Notes: generated by a model not told the origin, from the sequence alone. Shown: positions 32,250 through 42,806, numbered from the stretch's first letter. The stretch is DNA of 64,000 nt from Nannochloris sp. 'desiccata' (GCA_019044685.2 JAGTXX020000011.1:1922001-1986000), one strand, 5' to 3'. Made by a program: numbers and translations.

Positions 32250-32772
32250 CTGGGTTTTAGAAACTGCGCAAGTTTGTATCACTGCCAAAGATTACAAGAA
32301 AGTGGCAATGCACCCTCGGTGCTTGTATAATTTTGTTCAGCTACAAGTTGGTGCAACTGCAAGTTGCGCTAATTTGTGGTGCTGCATTTTGCCTGCACTA
32401 TTTTGCGGCCGTACAGAAAAGTGCCGCCCTGCACCGCCACAAACCTGCATCGCCGCCAAAAAGCACCGGTTGCAGCTATGCAATTTTGCACAGAAGTCCG
32501 ACATTACGCTTAAAATGGCAATAATTCAAATTAAGAATATCGGCAAACTAATAGCATATTCGGACGTTTCAGGCAAAAGTAGGGGGAATTTAACTCTAAA
32601 TGCCGCTCTTCCTTTCTTTCTTTCTTTCTTTCTTTCCTTTCTTTCTTCCAAGTTGTACGAAACAGTACGATATAAAAGAAAGGGTGGATTGTACGACATA
32701 AAGGCGCTTTTTTGCATCTTCTTGCACCGGTGCAGATTGCACCGCCACTGGCAGGTACAAATTTGGCGCACG
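32250..32772. other. Intergenic region with a CTTT microsatellite
   Basis: About 520 bp rich in short GCAACTGCAAGTTGC-like and TGCACCGG-like self-complementary words. It includes the CTTT repeat at 32608-32648. Open frames here have no coding character I can support. It may be the decayed 5' part of the element at 32773-33696. Confidence 0.4.
32608..32648 (+). repeat. CTTT microsatellite
   Basis: About nine near-perfect CTTT units with two CCTTT interruptions. Confidence 0.9.
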
Positions 32773-33696
32773 ATGCCTCTCTTCCATCAAGATAACGCTG
32801 TGTCTGCAGATGGTTTGACCTCCTTGTTCAGCAACCAACTGAGCAAGGCCGGGCTGCGAAATTTAGTAAACCGCTTGACGCATCTCATGCGCAACACCGC
32901 CGCTATTCGGGCAGGTGCCCACACCTCTGTGGACATCGTAGAACTGCTCGGGTGCCATGAGAAGGAAATAGGCGCTGAGACCTTCTTACAGTTGTTGTTG
33001 TATCTGGGGATGGTCTGATGGCAGAACCTCCCTCTGAAGTACCACAGATACAAGTACAGCTATACGCTGGCTCGTCTAAAAGAAATCAACAGCATCATGC
33101 AGACTGCCGAGTACAAAAAGTTTGCAGAGGAGGTGCTTGACAAGGAGCGGCGGGCAATTGAAAAAATCGAAAACAGACAGGAAAGCAGCCATGATGCTCG
33201 CCCCAGAGTCGCTGTGGAGGTCCCCAAGGCCTCCATCAAGGTCTATGCCAGCCACTCAATTGCATTTGGTGACTGTAGGACCTGCAGCGACCTCTGGAAC
33301 CTGTGGGAGGGGGGCAGACCGATCATCAACAGCATTATTCAAAGAGGCGACGTCAAGCAAACCCATGGCCTAACAATGCAGAAGGGCAGGCTCGAAGCGG
33401 TGGTGAGGGTGATTGCGAGGCTTTCTGAGGAGAGGGGCAACCTGCAGGATGGCATTCAAGCTCTGCAGGGGGTCTTGGAGAAGCTCGACGCCAAGGAGAA
33501 GTCACTCGGCGGGAGAGCAGGCATCAGCATCTCCACATTATTTGAGGCACTGCAGGGCGTTGTCAACACCACAGCCATTCAGAAATTGCAGAGTGCCATC
33601 AAAGGCAGAACAAAGGTCACCAAGCTGGACGTGAAGAACATGTTGGATGCCCATTGGGAGACGACGACGGGGTGGCCGGCGGTGGAATGGGCTTGA
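32773..33696 (+). pseudogene. Relic of a tyrosine recombinase-like (possibly Crypton) ORF
   Basis: One reading frame runs from ATG 32773 to TGA 33696 but is broken by TGA at 33016-33018. Upstream of the break, LTHLMRNTAAIRAGAH and VDIVELLGCHEKEIG resemble the HxxR and LGxH elements of a tyrosine-recombinase C-terminal half. Downstream, WQNLPLKYHRYKYSY is followed by a helical region and by CSDLWNLWEGGRPIINSII with MQKGRLEAVVRVIARL, which resembles the GCR1_C DNA-binding domain found at the C terminus of Crypton elements. The frame is identical on both sides of the stop, so a single substitution is the simplest explanation. Codon choice is GC-ending, unlike most neighbours. The N-terminal half and element ends are not identifiable. 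The family call is tentative. Confidence 0.45.
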
Positions 33697-34419
33697 GGCT
33701 GATTAGGTTAGTGGCTGCGGATGCGCTGGTTATCTTTGGAATGGCTTCACCTACCTCCATTACATCTGTGGTCCTAGCTTGCTTGTTTAATATCTGCAAT
33801 TTGGCAGCAAGAGGGAGCTGCTGCTAATTGGCTGGCGACGGCTGATCATGCTGGCGTCTGAATCCCCAAAGCTGCTTTAACTATAAAAAGAATGGCGATG
33901 GTCTGTTACATGCTAACCAAAACACACACATAAACAGATATAAAGAGTATGGGCGTTATGTATGCCAGGAACCAGACAGTGAAGATCTGATCAGAATCAA
34001 GGAATCGCTTTGAAGTCAAATATCAGCCCTCCTCTGTAAAAACATTCCTAGTTATATCTGTGGGAGAGCTATATTTCTGGGATATATATTTCTTCTAACT
34101 TTGTTTTGGTTGCCTGCTCCCAGCCTCTCCCAGCAGCCTGCGGGTATATAGGGCAAAATCTTTCGTAGGCCGTGGTAAGTCGCCTTCTTCGGGTTAAGGA
34201 CCAAAGAATAAAATCTAGGATAGATCTCCTATCTCGCAAAGAGGGTATCAGTCCCCTGGGCATCTTGATGGTTGAGATTACTGAATAAGATCAGACCATT
34301 GGATTAGTTTTAGCAAATTGCATTTCTAGAAAACTTGACCCCAACTAAGCGGATTTCGACGCTCACATATGCCGTATTAAATACAATATTCAACCACAGC
34401 CATATCGTAGCCATTCAAC
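33697..34419. other. Intergenic region, OSBP upstream side
   Basis: About 720 bp. An ATG-started 64-codon minus-strand ORF (34263-34069, Arg-rich, YERFCPIYPQAAGRGWEQ) is present but unsupported. TGATCAGAATCAAGGAATCGCTT near 33988-34010 resembles, in opposite orientation, the sequence near 29805-29830. The 3' portion must hold the promoter of the oxysterol-binding protein gene. Confidence 0.35.
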
Positions 34420-36075
34420 ATGTTTACCAAAGCTTTAAAGCTGGTCACCCCCGACAACTGCGGAGCCACCACCAGCAGCAGTTCCCGCAACGACAGAGAC
34501 AAGAATTCAGAAGATGAGGAAGTCTTTCTAGATGCCCAAGAAGCTCAACTACACCCTGACGCCCACCCAGAAGGAGGTCTTGGCTGCAGTGATCTCCAAC
34601 TTTTAGAACGCCAACGAGGGGCTATCCTGGACGTAATAAAAATGCTGGGGAGGAATCTAATCACCGGTATGTTAGTATGTCCTTCCTTTCAGACTTCTTT
34701 ATTTTGACTCTTCTTGTGACTCCTTGCTAACCTTATGGCAGGCATCCTCGCGGCTGGTACGGGACAGCGATGTTACCTGAACCTTCTTTTGCTCATCTGA
34801 CACGCCTCATTTATTTCAATTTATTTTGTCACAGGCAACTTTGATCTTTTGAAAATCTCTTTACCAGTCAAGTTATTTGAACCAAGAAGCTATCTAGAGA
34901 AACTAGCGGATCCCTGGATCTATTCTCGGTTTCTAGAAGCAGCAGCAGAGTGCAGTAATAATCCATCACTTCGGATGCAATATACGATCACCTACATTAT
35001 CGCGGGATTTCATCGAATTTTTGCAAAGTGGGCAAAACCGTATAATCCTGTTTTGGGCGAAACATGGCAAGCCTCTCTACCAGATGAAACAGCAATCTTC
35101 CTAGAACAAATTTCCCATCATCCACCAATCTCAGCATTTCAAATGTTTGGGAAGGACAATAAATTCTACTTCCACGGTCTCTCCCAACCAGAGGTCGGGT
35201 ATAAAGCAAACGCTATAAAGGCTTCAGCCAAAGGGTATAGAAGAATAGAGTTTTCTGATGGAGGTGTTATAGATATGACATTCCCTGCGTATTATATTAA
35301 AGGAATTGTGTATGCAGGGGCGCCGAGATCAGAATTGGGAGGGACGGCAGAATTTGAAGATAAACAAAATGGGCTGAAGGCGGTAATTCATTTTCAAAAA
35401 GTAGATTCTTCTCTACCTGGTGGTATTATTAGTGGTGGTGTATTAGATAGATACCATGCGTTATTATCGAGGACAGATGCTGTGAGTGGTACCATATACC
35501 GTACTAAATTGCATCACCACGAGGACGAGGACGGGGATCTTAGTACACATTCCGGTAGTACAATTTGTGGTATTCCAAAAGGCTCCTCCTCTGTTCGTAC
35601 TCATAGTCAACATGGAGGACAAAAGAGCTCGTCTTCGAGTATCTTTAGAAGCAAAAGCAGCATTATGGGTGGCACCGGGGGTGCTGGGGCCGGCAGCAGT
35701 AGTAGTACCACCCTTGGCGGTGGATCTCGGTTTGGTATGTTGGGCAAAAGTTTCACTTTTCGCCGGGCAACTTCAAGCGCTGGATTACAATCCGATGACC
35801 CTACTGGTACGCTTACTGGTGAAGTGCGTATTCCAATAGCGCATTGTACGGGAAATTGGCTTGCCTTTTTAGATTGGGATGGGGAACGGTTTTGGACTTT
35901 GAATGAAGAAGAAGGATCAGCTTGGATTCCCGACCCGCATCCTTTGCCTTCTGATACCCGGTTTAGAGAAGATTTAGCATTGCTTTTGGTTGAGGACGTC
36001 CCTGCGGCTCAGTTGGCCAAAGAGAAGTTGGAAAATCGGCAAAGAAGAGATGCAAAGCTGAGGAATATTGGTTGA
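34420..36075 (+). CDS. Oxysterol-binding protein-related protein (ORP)
   Basis: Exons 34420-34666 and 34835-36075 join in phase 1 (ACC G | GC AAC) to give 495 residues. The OSBP-related ligand-binding domain fills residues about 80-495. It contains YNPVLGETWQA and the family fingerprint EQISHHPPISAFQ (about 172), which contacts phosphoinositide headgroups. There is no PH domain and no obvious FFAT motif, so it is a short ORP. A Ser/Gly/His-rich insertion of roughly 110 residues (about 300-410, starting HHHEDEDGD) interrupts the ligand domain before VRIPIAHCTGNWLAFLDWDG. The C terminus LAKEKLENRQRRDAKLR is the conserved final helix. ORPs exchange sterols or phosphoinositides between membranes. 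Confidence 0.88.
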
Positions 36076-36232
36076 AAGAGCAAAAAAATGAAAAAACAAA
36101 CAAGATTGTCGGAAACCCTGTATTTTGTATACGTGCCCATGTGTATTCTGTCTCTGTACTCTCTAATTGCTAGTTTTAAACGTAAAATATTAAATTTAAA
36201 TGAATATATGCTAATTGAATCCAAGCCGGCTG

Positions 36233-36961
36233 CTACTGCTGCTTTTTATTCGCTGCGGTTGCCTGCTCTCCGTGTTGTCCTTCCTCCACAGCAGCGGGAG
36301 GCGTCGGCGCCAATTTTTCCAACAACTCTTTATCCTTGAAATGATCTCTATCTAAATAAAAAACGTTTTTATTCACTGCAAATGAAGATAAAGGGTGGAC
36401 ACTTTGCGCCTCTGTCACGTCAGCAATACGAATGTGTCTCGTACGGGATCGACCAAGTAAATCCAATACATTAATGTCGATGGTATTTTCTTTAGGGTTA
36501 TGTACGAGTTTGTGAATATATGGGTGAGTAAACCAATGAAGTAGCCCTGTAGTGAAGACTCCAAAGGAGGTGAGCGTCCCTGCAATGCTTAGTTTTGCAG
36601 TGAGGGTTGTGGGGCCGCCATCAAGGCCAAGGATTACAGGGCCGGCTGCTACTGCACAAGCACAGCTGAACAAACTGAGGCGTTTAACTTTACGGACTGC
36701 TGAGGAGAAAGGAGCTTCGTAGATATATCCTCCACCTTCATTTTTCTTGAAATTTTTAGTAGAAGAGGGGGGTTTAGGGTAAGTGCTTGCAGTGTCGGAC
36801 GAAGGCGGCGGTGGAAGGTCAGAAGATGAGAAATTGCGTAAAAGGACGAGCTGTTGTGCTGCCGCAGAAGACCATCCGACCGTTCCTATGGGTAATATAC
36901 CACTACGGTGAACTAGTGATGGGAGAGATGCGGCTTGTCGTCTCAGTAAAATGCTCGCCAT
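36233..36961 (-). CDS. TMEM70-like mitochondrial membrane protein
   Basis: Single exon, 242 residues from ATG 36961 (MASILLRRQAASLPSLVHRS). The N terminus is Arg/Ser-rich, fitting a mitochondrial presequence. A hairpin of two TM helices follows (LSLFSCACAVAAGPVILGL; LSIAGTLTSFGVFTTGLLHW), preceded by GGGYIYEAPF and followed by THPYIHKL and DLLGRSRTRHIRIADV. This order is that of TMEM70, an assembly factor for ATP synthase and complex I. The longer reading from 36988 would need a non-ATG start. Convergent with ORP. Confidence 0.75.
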   Translation of the reverse strand: MASILLRRQAASLPSLVHRSGILPIGTVGWSSAAAQQLVLLRNFSSSDLPPPPSSDTASTYPKPPSSTKNFKKNEGGGYIYEAPFSSAVRKVKRLSLFSCACAVAAGPVILGLDGGPTTLTAKLSIAGTLTSFGVFTTGLLHWFTHPYIHKLVHNPKENTIDINVLDLLGRSRTRHIRIADVTEAQSVHPLSSFAVNKNVFYLDRDHFKDKELLEKLAPTPPAAVEEGQHGEQATAANKKQQ

Positions 36962-37501
36962 TATGCAAATTTTAATGCAAGCGATCAACTAAATAAATCA
37001 GCAAGAAGAGCAAACGTTGGCTGGGTAACTTTAACCTTAGCGTATTTTGATAATATATGCAAATGAAGTTAATTGCAATGGTAAGGCTTCAAGATGGGCA
37101 ACTTGCTGTCACAGTGTAGCAAGCTGCTAGAAAAAAATCAGTTGCAAGTAAATGCCCGACAGCAGCTGTGGAGCTGCAGATTTAAGAATTATATTGCTAT
37201 CACTGAAGAACTTGAGCAACACGGTAACTTTTAATTGCAGACTAATATCGCGGTGAAACTTGTTCAGCTGGTTTTTCAGTTCAAGCAATTAACTGCCATT
37301 AGCCAACACAACTTTTAGGTGCGTCGCCATGCTCGAAAGGCAGTGCAATAAGAATTCTTGATTTTATAGTAATTATTAGGAGCCTTGAAAGCCTAACAAT
37401 TTTCCTAGACCTTCAACTGTCAAACTAGACATGCAACCAACTAAAATCAAAAAAGACCTGGCTTTTTCTATCGTTCTAATCCTTCTCACCCTTAATTTTA
37501 T
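36962..37501. other. Divergent intergenic region
   Basis: 540 bp between the TMEM70-like start and the long coiled-coil gene. An acceptor-like tctgcag just after 37502 leaves open an untranslated or short upstream exon for the latter. No RNA gene is recognised. Confidence 0.4.
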
Positions 37502-40500
37502 ATGACTGTCTGCAGATGCGCATCTAGAACGCTGACGACGATGCAAGCTGAACTTCGCAAACCTCTGAGCCCAGTCAAGGCCAATGGCCAGCATCAGCGG
37601 GTAGCTCACAGCAAAGAAAACATCAACAGGAAACAGCAAGGTGCACAAGAAGAAGATGTATTTGCCCAGTCCACTACAAAGCCTAAGAAACAATCGGATA
37701 AGATACCTGCTTTTTATGTAAGCAAAATTCCTAGAGCCACTCCATCTCCAGACGCAGCAACAAGTCGTCATTTGGTTGCAAGTGGAAGCAAAATCCCCAA
37801 ACCTGTTATTACGGCTGCACCCGCTAATTCTCAGAGACCTGGATCTGCTGATCTTCTTTCTGGATTCCAAAGCTACAGTAACCCCAGCTTTGTTGATACT
37901 ACTCATAATTTAACAGGACATCACGCTGGGCTGGCTACGCCCGAAGCCGTGCAAATCTTACAGCAAGCCGGAAACAACACTGGCAATGAAGAGAATGATG
38001 CGAAGAATAAAGGTATGGGTGCTATAATGAATGCATACTTACGTACTGGTCCTCAAAAACTCTCCCCTGAACCCAGCAAAGACTATTGCATCGTTGCCCC
38101 AAAGCCTGCTGCTGTGCCTCCCGGTGGCAGTGTGCCTAAATATATGTCAGCTGCTAGTGGTGTGCCTATGACAGCAGAGGAATATCTTCGTTCTGGAGCG
38201 CAGTACTTACCTTCAGAGTCTGGAATGGGAAATAATAATAATAATCACGCAGCTAAAGTGCCTGATCCTCAGCCTAAGCACCCCACTGCTCAAATCCCCC
38301 CCACGGTGGAGGAGGAGGAAGAAAGAGAAGAACAGCAAATGGAGCAGCAGCCTGTTTCCCCTGAACCTGCCCCGACCCCTGAAGGAAAAAATACTAACGA
38401 TTTTAATGATGAGTCACTGCAAGGAACTACTCCTGCTTCAGTCTGCAGCAATATCCCTGACATTTTTGATGACTTGCTCAACGGTGGGAGCGGCACTCCT
38501 GCCTCTGAGGTGAAGGCTGCTCCTGAACGTCGCATTGTCGGCACTGGTATAAAGATTAGATTACTTCCTGCTGTGGATAGTCAACAGACTACGATGGCAG
38601 ATAGCCAGGCAACCACAGCAGACGTGCCTGGCACTCATTCTACCAACCACCACCAGCATCACGGCCGCGGTGCAGTACCAGCATCGCCCACATTTATGCC
38701 CACGCCTGAGGAAGAGATTGATAAAGTGCCTGATAGACGTGAAGTACAAAGTAAAAGACCTTCCCCTGTAGCCTTCGCATTGCCTTCCTCTTCCTCTGAT
38801 GGTGATGAGAAGGAGCAGCAGAGTGGCGGAGGTGGAGCTTCAGGCGACTGTCCAGCAGGTTGGTTTTCTTTCAATGTGTCGCCATTTTTTCTTTATTTTT
38901 TAACGATCATAATGATGTACTTTACTAAGACTTTGTTTTCTTTTCATCTTTGTACAGCTTCCTCTGGTGGTTCATTCTCCTTTGGCTTTGGAGCAGGAGC
39001 ACGAGCTGCTGCTGCTGTTGAAGTAGACCCTGGCGGCCCTACCCCTGAAGCCTGCATTGCCCCTCCCCCAGAACCTCTCCACCGTAAATGCTCTGGATCT
39101 GGAGATTCTGTAGACCAACCAAATTTGTTTGTTTCTATGCTTGATCATTTTAAAGCAGATGGACCCGGTGCGTATGCAAGTCCACACCGACCACGTGATG
39201 AACCTGGAGCATTTGGTGTCCCTGTTGCACCGTGGCTTCAAGCTGGATTTGCTTCTCCTCGTCCAGGCGGTGGTGCAGGTGGTGGGTTCGGAACTTCTCC
39301 TGTTGCTGCTGCTGCTGCCGATGCTGGTCTATCAGAAGGAAGCCCTCAGTCTCCTTTGAATTGCACCCCGATGCATTTGTTGTCTGAAGGCGCTGCTGCT
39401 GCTCCCTCATCTGCTGCAGCAGCACAGACTCCTGAATTAGGCAAAGGTGATTTAGTTGCTTGGATTGATAGACGAGGTATGCGAGACATGCTGAGCTCCC
39501 CTGCTGCGGCTGATTTACGTAGAATGTGGAATGCAATGCGCGAGAGCGCGGCCTCGCGCGCTGCGGCTGCTGCGGCTGTAGCAGAGAATGAAGCTTTGCG
39601 TATCGAGTTGCAAGAAGCAAGAGCTGCGTTGGAGAGATTGGGTGCTGAGCATAGTGAAGCTTTGACTGCTGCACAAGCTGGTCAACAATGGGCTGAAGCT
39701 GAGGTAGTACGTGCAAGAGAAGCTGCACAGCATATGATGGCTCTTGCTGATCAGATTCAGTCTACTTTTGCTCTTTGCGAAAAAGAAAAAGCAACGCTGG
39801 CTGAGGAGCTTGAACAAGCTTGGACCAAGGCAGAGCAAGAAGCGCAAGCCGCGGCTATACAAGCTGCTGCAAGTGATCAAGAGCATGCCAAAGCTGCAGA
39901 GTTAAATAGAGAATTGCAGCTGGCTCAAGCAGCAGCACAGCGTGCTGCAACTGAAGCTGCACAGGCGCAGGCGCTCGCTCGGGCTTCCGCTGCTGAGCTT
40001 GCTGCTATTAAAAAACAACTCTTTGAAACCCATGAAGCTATGTCTATTCAACAAGCTCCTACTGATAGTGATAGTGACAATGGTGAAGGTGTTCCTAGCA
40101 CCCCCTTTTCTAAACTGCGTGCTCAATTACACTCTGCCCACGAAGCCCTTGCAGCGCTCCATGCTTCTGGCAGCAAGTACCACATTACTACTTGTCCTAC
40201 CAGCCCCCACATTGATCGTCTTTACGAGTCTTCTGCACATGGATTAAGTCGTGCACAAGAGCTTTTACAGCAAGATACCAGCAATTTACATCAAGCAAAC
40301 GATGAGCTTCGTGCGCTGCTGTCTGGTGTGCAAGCTCGTATTATGCAGCTCTCTCCTGCAGCCTCTGAAGATGAAGAGGAAGAAAGCAAACAAAATACTG
40401 CCTCTATAAATGATACTGCAAGAGAAAGTAGTCAACAACAACCTTCTCAAGTGGTCCCTGCGGAAGTTGGCACTGTGACTGTTGATTTTAGAGAGCTTCG

Positions 40501-42547
40501 TAGCGTTCTCGCTCAAACTGGACAGCCCGTTCCTTCTTCTCCCTATATTAGCCCTAATGTTGCCGCTGGAAATTCGTCATGCAATATTGAGATTGATGGT
40601 GTTATGGTGACTAATATTCCTCCCAATGCTCTTTCTCAAGTGCGCTCTATGGTTGATTATTTTGAAGAACTGGCTGGTGTTCAGGGAATTCCTTTGACAC
40701 CGCAAAATCTTACCCCCAATGAAGTAGAAGATTCGGTCAGCATTATGGAAGAGGAGCAACAAGGAGAGCAGGTTTGGACACCTGTGCCGGCAACTGCTGA
40801 ACGTCTTCGTGCTTTCTTGCCTCCCCGCGCTGGCGTCACCCCCGCTGCAAGTGCTCGTCCCACCCCTACTAACGGTAGAAATAGTAGTGGATTGCCCCCA
40901 GCTCCGGCTGCTAGCCCGGTGAATGAGCTTACTCCTGGATTACAGCGTCTGCATCTACAAGGTTTAGATGCTCTTGCTGCCTTGCAGTACCACGACAACC
41001 CCATGGCGGAGCCTGAAGTGGATGAGGAGGAAGTTGTTACAGAGGAAGAAAAGTTTCCCATTGATCAAGCTGGCCCTGCCTTCTCTGCTGGTGTACCACC
41101 AACACCTGAAGTCGAAGCTGAGCATAGCGAGGAAGAATTAGCTTCTTCTCCTACTTTTTTTTTACCTCTGGCCCCTGAAGATTCAGAATGCTGCTCAGAA
41201 TCTGAAGCTACTGCCGCTGATGCTGCTTTTCTTTCTCCTGCTCTTTCAAGAGAGGTAACACCTGTAGATATGGTTGCGATCCAACAAGGTGGTGCAGCAG
41301 GTTTACGTGATGAAGTCCGTGCTCGTTTACACCGTCTCAAAACTGAGCTTCAAGCCGCGCGAAGTAAATTGAGCCATGTTGATCGAGGTTTAGCTGCGAT
41401 TGCAACACCCAATAGAGGAGGAAATACTAGTGGTGTAAATTTAGAACTTTCTGCTCCTGCAACGAGACTCGCGCTTCAAGGTCCAGTTTCTTTACCTTCT
41501 CCCTTTGTGCAACAACAACATCAACCACAACTACCTGTTGTTCCTCTGACTACTGCTGCCTCTGCCCCTGCGGCTATACCTACCGCTATGCACATCACTC
41601 CTGCTATAGCTGGTGCTACCCCTCGCACCCGTCTCGCCAATCGGCCTTCTGTCCGTTTTGCCGATTCCGTTAAGTTTAATTGCGAAGATGACCAACCAAG
41701 AAAGCGACTCCCACGAACTCCTGGTATAAGTAGCAGTACCTCGACTGTTGCCTATAGAGCTGTAGCTTCACCTCAACCCATGGTTGCCAGCACAATTCGT
41801 ATTGCAGATCCTATTGTCCTCACCCCTTCTTCTGCCTTTGCCATGATGGCGAATAGAGGCGGTTCTTCTAGTGCTAGTGCTGCTCGTCGTCGTCCTAATT
41901 CTGCAGGTACTGTTTACTCTGTCGCTGTATCTGCCGCAGCTCCTTGTCGCCAAGCAGAAGAGGAGCTGAATCCTTCTCGCAAACTTGATCTTGGTAGCTA
42001 TGATGATAGCAGCAGTGATGATGACGATTTTGCTGCGGCTGCACCTAATACACAAGACTCTGCTCGGAGCAGAATGGCGATGCAATATAACGGCCACATC
42101 CACAGTGGCGCTGGTTCTTTCAACCATGGTGGTGGAATGACGCCTGCTTCTCGCACTCCTATGGCTCACCCTGAGTTCTCCAAATATTACGGTGCCGGAG
42201 GAGATATTTTACCGCACAATGCAACTCCTTTATCTCGTTTCTCTTCTGCATCTTCTTTTGTTGCTGGTGCCGCAACTGCAATTGGGTCTACTTCCATGCC
42301 TTCCCCGGACCCTGCTGCTGCCTTGCTCAGCATCAGGCCAGCTGTTGGTCGCGTCTGGAGAGGTCACCATAATCACCACCCTGGTGCTACAGCAAGTGGT
42401 GCGAGGAGAGTCTCTGATAGTGAGGAAAGAGAGTTTAGGCGACGTGCTGCTGCTTTGAAAATTCACGTTTCGCCTTACTTTAAAAGAACAGGAGCTGCTG
42501 CAAGATCGCACAGGGATTTGATAGATGTTGATGCTACTGTTTTGTAG
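37502..42547 (+). CDS. Large low-complexity coiled-coil protein with KEN box
   Basis: An open frame spans the whole interval (1681 codons), but 38859-38957 has a good donor (CAG|GTTGGT), a pyrimidine stretch and TGTACAG acceptor. Removing its 99 bp keeps frame, giving 1648 residues; retained, it would add an implausible hydrophobic segment (FFLYFLTIIMMYF). ATG 37502 or 37541 (MQAELRKPLSPVK) may be the start. An early SKENIN is a KEN-box degron. A long Ala/Glu-rich coiled coil lies at about 650-810 (LRIELQEARAALERLGAEH). The C terminus is basic with VRFADSVKF and RKRLPRTPG. Many SP/TP sites occur. The KEN box and phosphosites hint at a cell-cycle role; the family is not recognised. Confidence 0.7.
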   Translation: MTVCRCASRTLTTMQAELRKPLSPVKANGQHQRVAHSKENINRKQQGAQEEDVFAQSTTKPKKQSDKIPAFYVSKIPRATPSPDAATSRHLVASGSKIPKPVITAAPANSQRPGSADLLSGFQSYSNPSFVDTTHNLTGHHAGLATPEAVQILQQAGNNTGNEENDAKNKGMGAIMNAYLRTGPQKLSPEPSKDYCIVAPKPAAVPPGGSVPKYMSAASGVPMTAEEYLRSGAQYLPSESGMGNNNNNHAAKVPDPQPKHPTAQIPPTVEEEEEREEQQMEQQPVSPEPAPTPEGKNTNDFNDESLQGTTPASVCSNIPDIFDDLLNGGSGTPASEVKAAPERRIVGTGIKIRLLPAVDSQQTTMADSQATTADVPGTHSTNHHQHHGRGAVPASPTFMPTPEEEIDKVPDRREVQSKRPSPVAFALPSSSSDGDEKEQQSGGGGASGDCPAGWFSFNVSPFFLYFLTIIMMYFTKTLFSFHLCTASSGGSFSFGFGAGARAAAAVEVDPGGPTPEACIAPPPEPLHRKCSGSGDSVDQPNLFVSMLDHFKADGPGAYASPHRPRDEPGAFGVPVAPWLQAGFASPRPGGGAGGGFGTSPVAAAAADAGLSEGSPQSPLNCTPMHLLSEGAAAAPSSAAAAQTPELGKGDLVAWIDRRGMRDMLSSPAAADLRRMWNAMRESAASRAAAAAAVAENEALRIELQEARAALERLGAEHSEALTAAQAGQQWAEAEVVRAREAAQHMMALADQIQSTFALCEKEKATLAEELEQAWTKAEQEAQAAAIQAAASDQEHAKAAELNRELQLAQAAAQRAATEAAQAQALARASAAELAAIKKQLFETHEAMSIQQAPTDSDSDNGEGVPSTPFSKLRAQLHSAHEALAALHASGSKYHITTCPTSPHIDRLYESSAHGLSRAQELLQQDTSNLHQANDELRALLSGVQARIMQLSPAASEDEEEESKQNTASINDTARESSQQQPSQVVPAEVGTVTVDFRELRSVLAQTGQPVPSSPYISPNVAAGNSSCNIEIDGVMVTNIPPNALSQVRSMVDYFEELAGVQGIPLTPQNLTPNEVEDSVSIMEEEQQGEQVWTPVPATAERLRAFLPPRAGVTPAASARPTPTNGRNSSGLPPAPAASPVNELTPGLQRLHLQGLDALAALQYHDNPMAEPEVDEEEVVTEEEKFPIDQAGPAFSAGVPPTPEVEAEHSEEELASSPTFFLPLAPEDSECCSESEATAADAAFLSPALSREVTPVDMVAIQQGGAAGLRDEVRARLHRLKTELQAARSKLSHVDRGLAAIATPNRGGNTSGVNLELSAPATRLALQGPVSLPSPFVQQQHQPQLPVVPLTTAASAPAAIPTAMHITPAIAGATPRTRLANRPSVRFADSVKFNCEDDQPRKRLPRTPGISSSTSTVAYRAVASPQPMVASTIRIADPIVLTPSSAFAMMANRGGSSSASAARRRPNSAGTVYSVAVSAAAPCRQAEEELNPSRKLDLGSYDDSSSDDDDFAAAAPNTQDSARSRMAMQYNGHIHSGAGSFNHGGGMTPASRTPMAHPEFSKYYGAGGDILPHNATPLSRFSSASSFVAGAATAIGSTSMPSPDPAAALLSIRPAVGRVWRGHHNHHPGATASGARRVSDSEEREFRRRAAALKIHVSPYFKRTGAAARSHRDLIDVDATVL

Positions 42548-42806
42548 AGCGCACTTTCGAGAAATTATTCTTCATACTTTTTCAATTCAAGTTTTCCTTT
42601 TTGTAATTTTTTTTTCTTCCCATTGAATTTTTATGTGTAATTCTAGACCCACGTAATCTAGCAGGGAGAGGTATACACTGGTACTTGCTTGTAGTCACAG
42701 CAAATGTGAGACAGTTAAAGCTACAAAATAGTATTGTTACATCATAATATAAATTGCAAGTATAAAGTATATAAAGTCAAAGTTAAGTTGAGTCAGCAAG
42801 TTCTCA

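Noticed and set aside
32302..32772. Long upstream extension of the recombinase-like frame (GTG or ATG near 32302)
   Set aside because: It crosses the CTTT microsatellite and self-complementary words and has no domain-like content.
33016..33018. Selenocysteine decoding of the in-frame TGA
   Set aside because: The flanking protein is not a known selenoprotein family and I see no SECIS-like stem-loop; a simple nonsense mutation in a relic is more likely.
39150..39886. Antisense frames over the Ala-rich coiled coil of the large protein
   Set aside because: Same mirror effect of GCT/GCA-rich codons, with no start context or motif.
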